9,628 nucleotides of DNA. Source: Geoglobus sp. (GTDB taxonomy: Archaea; Halobacteriota; Archaeoglobi; Archaeoglobales; Archaeoglobaceae). Positions 6,758-9,628 of this stretch are shown here, piece after piece. Numbering within the stretch: position 1 is the stretch's first letter; each line of letters begins with the position of its first letter. Under the pieces are notes generated by a model, which saw nothing but the letters and a program-made list of their open reading frames with translations, did not search any database and was not told where the DNA came from. A program made the translations under genes and the position numbers. Location of the stretch: NCBI GenBank assembly GCA_027019885.1, contig JALUWC010000304.1, positions 1 to 9,628 on the forward strand. Reading direction: 5' to 3'.

Positions 6758-7498
6758 TTGAAAATTATAGTTCTTGCGAAGCATGCAGCAGACCCTGAGA
6801 GCGAGATTCGTGTTTCGGCTGATGGGAAGGGTGTTGATGAGAAGGGGCTTGTTTTTGACATAAACGACTGGGATAGATATGCGATAGAGGAGGCAATAAG
6901 AATAAAGGAGCAGCATGGAGGGGAGGTTATTGTTGTTGGAGTGGGCTATGCTGACGATACACTGAGAAAATGCCTTGCAATGGGAGCTGATAGAGCCATA
7001 AAGATACCCATTGACACGGGAATGGACTCCTATCTGACTGCAAAGGCCGTGAAGGAGGCAATAGCTGATGAGGGCTTTGATCTAATTCTGACAGGACTCA
7101 TGAGCCAGGACTACAACAATGCTCTTGTTGGAGCTATGCTGGCAGGAATGCTCGGCATACCCTTCTCAACAGCCGTAACAAGCATAAGTGTTGAGGATGA
7201 TAAGATAAGGGTTGTGAGGGAACTTGAGGGAGGTTACGGAGAGGAGAACATTCTGCCACTGCCAGCCCTTCTCACAGTCCAGAGCGGTATAAATGAGCCC
7301 AGATACGTCTCGATAATGGGTATAAAGAGGGCAAAAACAAAGGAGCTCAAAGAGATAAGCGTTGATGCTGGAGAGGGAATGATTCAGGTTGATAAGGTTT
7401 ATGTGCCTCCAGTTGAGAAGGCAGAGCTCATTGAAGGATCACCTGATGAGATTGCTGAAAAGCTTATTGGAATACTGAAGGACAGGGGGTTGATATGA
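6758..7498 (+). CDS. etfB: Electron transfer flavoprotein, beta subunit
   Basis: This 246-aa protein is one half of the ETF heterodimer, which accepts electrons from acyl-CoA dehydrogenase. It starts KIIVLAKHAADPES, the usual first strand of ETF beta, and carries the C-terminal signature N179-E180-P181-R182-Y183 followed by IMGIKRAKTK. The REL-EGGYGEE and LPALLTVQSG strings match the family. The start is taken as TTG 6758: GAGGTGAT (6746-6753) is four bases upstream and the protein then opens as family members do. A GTG at 6749 and an ATG at 6752 lie inside that SD. It is followed by etfA with a one-base overlap. Whether this ETF is simple or electron-bifurcating cannot be decided by eye. Confidence 0.94.
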   Translation: MKIIVLAKHAADPESEIRVSADGKGVDEKGLVFDINDWDRYAIEEAIRIKEQHGGEVIVVGVGYADDTLRKCLAMGADRAIKIPIDTGMDSYLTAKAVKEAIADEGFDLILTGLMSQDYNNALVGAMLAGMLGIPFSTAVTSISVEDDKIRVVRELEGGYGEENILPLPALLTVQSGINEPRYVSIMGIKRAKTKELKEISVDAGEGMIQVDKVYVPPVEKAELIEGSPDEIAEKLIGILKDRGLI

Positions 7499-8454
7499 TG
7501 AGGGTCTTTGCTGTTGCTGAGATAAGCTCAGGAGAGCTTGATCCTGTCAGTATTGAGCTGCTGAACCTTGCAAATGCAATAAAGGGAGATGGCAGTGCTG
7601 AGGCGGTTGTAATTGGAAGTGACATCTCAGCTCATGCTGAAGAGCTTTCAAAACACGCAGACAAAGTATGGAAGATCGAGGATTCCAGCTTGGAGCATTA
7701 CAACCCTGAGCTTTATGTTGATGTGCTTGTTCAGCTTTTCTCAAAGGAGAAGCCAGACGTTGTGCTTGTCGCAAACTCATCGAGAGGGGCTGAGTATGCT
7801 CCACTTCTTGCAGTTAAGCTCAACACACCCATCGTGACAGACATAGTTGGACTTGATCTGAGCAACGGAGTCAAGGCAACCAGATATATATTTCAGGGAA
7901 AGCTCCTTGTTGATGTTTTCGTGAAGGAGGCTGAGAGCTACGTTTTCACGGTGAGACAGGGAGTTTTCAAGGATGAGTGCAGTGCCCAGGGTGAGGTGGT
8001 TGACTCAGGAATAAAACCTTCTGCAAAAGCGAAGAGAGAGTTTGTCAGGATAGTTGAGCCTGAGGCTGGAGAGGTTGACATAAGTCAGGCAGACATAGTC
8101 GTCTCTGTTGGGAGGGGAATAGATGATGTCTCAAACATAGAGCTTGCGGAGGAGCTTGCTGAAGCCCTTGGAGGAGTTGTAGCTGGAAGCAGACCTGTTA
8201 TTGACAGCGGATGGCTGCCCAAAGACAGGCAGGTTGGAATCTCTGGTAAGACGGTCAAACCAAAGCTCTACCTGGCATTGGGAATAAGCGGTGCATTTCA
8301 GCACATAATGGGCATGAAAGACAGCGAACTGATTATTGCGGTGAACAAGGATCCTGAGGCTCCGATATTCGGAGTGGCTCAGTATGGAATTGTCGGAGAT
8401 ATATTTGAAGTGGTTCCAGCCTTGGTTGAGAAGCTCAGAGAGATTAAGGGGTGA
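7498..8454 (+). CDS. etfA: Electron transfer flavoprotein, alpha subunit (FAD-binding)
   Basis: This 318-aa protein is the FAD-holding subunit of ETF. The N-terminal half is the nucleotide-binding-like domain (MRVFAVAEISSGELDP; ANSSRGAEYAPLLAVKL). The C-terminal half holds the classic FAD site: G230-S231-R232-P233, then DSGWLPKDRQVGISGKTV, LYLALGISGAFQH with H269, and INKDPEAPIF in the variant form VNKDPEAPIFGVAQYGIVGD. The length is usual for the family. The start is ATG 7498, overlapping the etfB stop as TGATG; GGGGGTTGAT (7484-7493) lies four bases upstream. An ATG at 7495 is too close to that SD. Reduced ETF must pass electrons to a membrane oxidoreductase or other acceptor not encoded here. 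Confidence 0.95.
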   Translation: MRVFAVAEISSGELDPVSIELLNLANAIKGDGSAEAVVIGSDISAHAEELSKHADKVWKIEDSSLEHYNPELYVDVLVQLFSKEKPDVVLVANSSRGAEYAPLLAVKLNTPIVTDIVGLDLSNGVKATRYIFQGKLLVDVFVKEAESYVFTVRQGVFKDECSAQGEVVDSGIKPSAKAKREFVRIVEPEAGEVDISQADIVVSVGRGIDDVSNIELAEELAEALGGVVAGSRPVIDSGWLPKDRQVGISGKTVKPKLYLALGISGAFQHIMGMKDSELIIAVNKDPEAPIFGVAQYGIVGDIFEVVPALVEKLREIKG

Positions 8455-8490
8455 TTTTTGATCTTTTCTTTCATTCTTTTGTTATATTTG
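8455..8490 (+). terminator. T-rich terminator after etfA
   Basis: Directly after the etfA stop the plus strand carries repeated T-runs (TTTTTGATCTTTTCTTTC and further T tracts to about 8489), fitting archaeal oligo-T termination of the beta-oxidation operon. Confidence 0.55.
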
Positions 8491-8510
8491 GAGACTCTTC
8501 AACCCAAATC

Positions 8511-8606
8511 ATGGTAAAATCTGTGGGTTGCAATCGCAAAATTTCTGAGGTTAGTCGTTTAAGCCATCTATACAAACTTATAACGAAAAACTCAAATGAA
8601 AATTAA
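8511..8606 (+). CDS. Possible leaderless 31-aa small ORF
   Basis: An ATG at 8511 opens a 31-codon frame ending in TAA at 8604-8606. The product starts MVKSVGCNRKISEVSRLSH and is basic and asparagine-rich, with no recognised domain. Support is indirect: a TATA-like TTATATTT (8482-8489) sits about 26 bases upstream, the same spacing as before the likely leaderless genes at 258, 1150 and 3025. Against it, the whole 8455-8672 spacer is AT-rich and such matches arise by chance. If it is not real, this 218-bp spacer holds only terminators of the flanking genes. Confidence 0.2.
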   Translation: MVKSVGCNRKISEVSRLSHLYKLITKNSNEN

Positions 8607-8640
8607 AAATACTCAAAAATAACTAAAATTAAATTTTATA
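8590..8640 (-). terminator. T-rich terminator of the AbrB-like gene
   Basis: Read on the minus strand, the region 30-80 bases after the AbrB-like stop contains TTTTAGTTATTTTTGAG and several further T-runs, suitable for archaeal termination. Confidence 0.35.
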
Positions 8641-8672
8641 ATAATAATTGGATATTTATGATCAGTTAATAA

Positions 8673-8873
8673 TTATTTTTCGATTTTCTCAATCACAAGT
8701 CTCTTCCCATCTATTCTCACTATCACTTCTTCTCCGGGTTTAAAAGGAAAGGCAGAGTCTTTTGCAACGCTTGTTGGGATGTATACAAAGAACTTGTCAT
8801 ACATCTTCTTTCCAGTCTTTGTTGGTCTGTTGATGAGTCTTCCAATATCTTTTAACATAAACTGTTGCACCAT
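8673..8873 (-). CDS. AbrB/SpoVT-type swapped-hairpin DNA-binding protein
   Basis: The product is 66 aa. Residues about 26-66 form a typical AbrB/MazE half-barrel: KFFVYIPTSVAKDSAFPF, then KPGEEVIVRIDGKRLVIEKIEK, the strand-turn-strand pattern that swaps between two chains to bind DNA. A basic N-terminal extension of about 25 residues (RLINRPTKTGKK) precedes it. The protein stops at the end of the barrel and has no C-terminal tail of the kind antitoxins use to wrap a toxin, so it resembles a stand-alone regulator or the DNA-binding half of an antitoxin. No toxin gene is on its strand. ATG 8873 lacks a clear SD; the in-frame ATG at 8858 is an alternative. It is divergent from the membrane-peptide/vapBC operon, and repeats between the two, one overlapping its own start codon, suggest control of both units. 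Confidence 0.82.
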   Translation of the reverse strand: MVQQFMLKDIGRLINRPTKTGKKMYDKFFVYIPTSVAKDSAFPFKPGEEVIVRIDGKRLVIEKIEK

Positions 8874-8930
8874 TTTGGTAAAACTATGTTTTTCCGAGCA
8901 CCAAATTAGTGTACTATTTTGGGTAACTAT
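8872..8930. repeat. Two near-identical direct repeats at the divergent promoter
   Basis: ATTTTGGTAAAACTAT (8872-8887) and ATTTTGGGTAACTAT (8916-8930) share all but one inserted G and two A residues. The first overlaps the AbrB-like start codon; the second abuts the TATA region. Two spaced copies of one motif at a regulator's own promoter look like operators. Confidence 0.5.
8900..8924. promoter_or_regulatory. Imperfect palindrome, candidate operator
   Basis: ACCAAATTAGT (8900-8910), a two-base centre GT, and ACTATTTTGGGT (8913-8924) form an inverted repeat with one mismatch and one extra base. It contains part of the second direct repeat in opposite orientation to its left arm, so the locus has three related half-sites. 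A swapped-hairpin dimer binds such symmetrical sites, making the AbrB-like protein the natural candidate ligand (inference). Confidence 0.45.
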
Positions 8931-8940
8931 TAAATACTAG
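8926..8940. promoter_or_regulatory. Shared TATA region of the divergent promoters
   Basis: ACTATTAAATACTAG offers TTAAATA to the right and TATTTAA to the left. Rightward it predicts a start near 8957, ahead of the SD GAGAGGTG (8960-8967). Leftward it predicts a start near 8906, inside the palindrome. One bidirectional element may therefore serve both units. Confidence 0.4.
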
Positions 8941-8973
8941 CATTAATAAATGAAACTCAGAGAGGTGGGAGAT

Positions 8974-9146
8974 ATGGACAAAAAAAATGGATTGGAGTAT
9001 TTGTTGTGGTCGCAGTTTTGATTTTAACACTCCTACCAACTGTGCCAGTTTCATACACAGTCAAGAAGCCTTACCAAAAAACCGTTAAAAGACCTGTCGA
9101 AAAAAACCAGAGGAAAGGTAATAATAGAGGAAAAAAAGATGGGTGA
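8974..9146 (+). pseudogene. Small membrane-anchored protein gene, frameshifted in an A-run
   Basis: An ATG at 8974 follows GAGAGGTG (8960-8967) at good spacing, but the frame stops at 9019 after 15 codons. Adding one A to the eight-A run at 8980-8987 gives a coherent 57-aa protein: MDKKKWIGVF, a hydrophobic segment (about 6-25, VVVAVLILTLLPTVP), then an outward-type basic stretch with SYTVKKPYQKTVKRPV. Such a signal-anchor followed by Y-T-V-x-K-P repeats is familiar from archaeal small membrane proteins of unknown function. The restored frame ends in a TGA overlapping the next gene's start (ATGGGTGA), implying translational coupling. The shift could be a real inactivation, slippage on the A-run, or a sequencing error. 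The tail after about residue 44 is low-complexity and may not be native. Confidence 0.6.
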
Positions 9147-9252
9147 CATTGAAGAAATTTCAAAAAAGATTGATGAAATTTTAAATGAAGCTGAGATCGA
9201 TGAAGATCCTCTGGAAGTTTTACTTGAAATGAGGAAGAGACCATGGGATTAA
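9139..9252 (+). CDS. Short VapB-like antitoxin
   Basis: This frame encodes 37 aa, beginning MGDIEEISKKIDEILNE and ending RKRPWD, acidic and predicted helical, like the toxin-wrapping C-terminal tail of VapB antitoxins. GAGG at 9127-9130 lies eight bases before the ATG. It overlaps the start of the VapC gene by ten bases (vapC ATG at 9243), the normal antitoxin-toxin arrangement. No DNA-binding domain is present. The same frame stays open upstream back to 9028 (including a TRGKVIIEEKK string) but has no start codon there, so the gene may be a remnant of a longer vapB whose 5' end was lost. The assignment rests on the toxin neighbour rather than on a recognised motif. Confidence 0.55.
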   Translation: MGDIEEISKKIDEILNEAEIDEDPLEVLLEMRKRPWD

Positions 9253-9628
9253 CAATCGACACCTCCATTTTAATCGATTTCTTCACGAAAAGAGACGCTG
9301 AAAGGCACAAGAAATCACAGGAATTTCTGAAATCCACTAAAGGCAATCAGTACACTGCCCAAAGTTGATCTTAGCGGAGATACTCGGTGTTCTCGTTAGA
9401 TATAACGCCAAATTGGCAGATATTGGATACGATTTCGTCCTTGAAAACTTCAATTTGATCGATGAGAGTCCAATACTTGATGAAATCCTCAAGGTTTGTA
9501 AAAATACGGGATGTAGAGCGGTTGATGCATATTTTATCGCTACAGCAAAGCTGACGAATTCAATTCTGATAACGAACGATAAGGTTATGGCAAACAACGC
9601 CAAGAAAGCTGGAATCGAGGCCTATTAT
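9243..9628 (+). pseudogene. vapC: VapC-type PIN-domain toxin gene, frameshifted and cut by the window end
   Basis: The protein opens MGLTIDTSILIDFFTKRDAE, the PIN-domain first strand with catalytic D6. It hits TGA at 9366 (9366-9368). One base added to the CCC run at 9358-9360 restores the reading as YTAPKLILAEILGVLVRYN, which is what PIN proteins show here, and the frame then stays open to the window end. All four acidic metal ligands are present across the two pieces: D6, the E of LILAE, the D of RAVDAYFIATAK and the D of ITNDK. Intact VapC enzymes are Mg-dependent endoribonucleases of tRNA or rRNA held inactive by VapB. Retention of the catalytic residues after the shift points to a very recent mutation or a sequencing error. 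GAGGAAGAG (9231-9239) serves as SD. The last residues are outside the window. Confidence 0.8.

Noticed and set aside
8521..8560. GTTGCAATCGCAAAATTTC string resembling the start of an archaeal CRISPR repeat
   Set aside because: It occurs once, has no second copy or spacer periodicity, and lacks the usual GAAAG end.
8590..8640. Approximate repeat of ACTCAAA with A/T-rich flanks
   Set aside because: Too degenerate and AT-rich to separate from chance; better explained as the T-rich terminator of the AbrB-like gene read on the other strand.
8950..8974. Upstream in-frame ATG at 8950 as start of the membrane-peptide gene
   Set aside because: It lies before the predicted transcription start and has no SD, while ATG 8974 follows GAGAGGTG at proper spacing.
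9071..9603. Minus-strand frames over the vapBC region
   Set aside because: The plus strand carries PIN-domain catalytic residues and an overlapping antitoxin-toxin order; the antisense products have no recognisable features.

Overview
The window looks like chromosome from a hyperthermophilic euryarchaeon, most likely of the Archaeoglobales (Archaeoglobus, Ferroglobus or Geoglobus). The evidence is an archaeal histone, the start of an archaeal diphthine synthase gene, archaeal TATA-box promoters, SD motifs of the GGTGAT type, and a beta-oxidation cluster carrying a DUF35 protein and a 3-hydroxyacyl-CoA dehydrogenase/enoyl-CoA hydratase fusion. The genus is inferred; no database search was run.

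Layout. Positions 1-99 (minus) hold the first 33 codons of dphB. Positions 258-728 (plus) encode a helical, possibly ferritin-like protein, convergent with an archaeal histone gene at 750-950 (minus). A HIT-family nucleotide hydrolase/phosphorylase lies at 1150-1650 (plus); its last 24 bases overlap the end of an oppositely oriented acyl-CoA dehydrogenase gene at 1627-2796 (minus). Divergent from that gene, across a 228-bp promoter region, runs a five-gene plus-strand block: thiolase (3025-4206), DUF35 Zn-ribbon/OB protein (4212-4715), HAD/ECH fusion (4720-6678), ETF beta (6758-7498) and ETF alpha (7498-8454). Together with the acyl-CoA dehydrogenase these supply all four steps of a beta-oxidation spiral plus its soluble electron acceptor. 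An acyl-CoA ligase and an ETF:quinone oxidoreductase are not in the window.

From 8455 the sequence turns AT-rich and accessory in character. It holds a possible 31-codon leaderless ORF (8511-8606), an AbrB/SpoVT-type swapped-hairpin protein (8673-8873, minus) and, divergent from it, a small plus-strand operon: a membrane-anchor peptide gene broken by a one-base loss in an A-run, a 37-codon VapB-like antitoxin tail, and a VapC PIN-domain toxin gene that is frameshifted by one base and runs off the window end. An operator-like set of repeats lies between the AbrB gene and this operon.

Two start-site styles alternate. Genes at the head of transcription units (258, 1150, 3025) have a TATA element about 27 bases before the ATG and no good SD, which suggests leaderless mRNAs. 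Internal genes (DUF35, fusion, etfB, etfA), the histone and the acyl-CoA dehydrogenase have a GGTGAT- or GGAGGTG-type SD 3-5 bases before the start. The metabolic genes are ordinary in kind. The parts most worth a second look are the toxin-antitoxin corner at the right end and the thiolase-DUF35-fusion arrangement.
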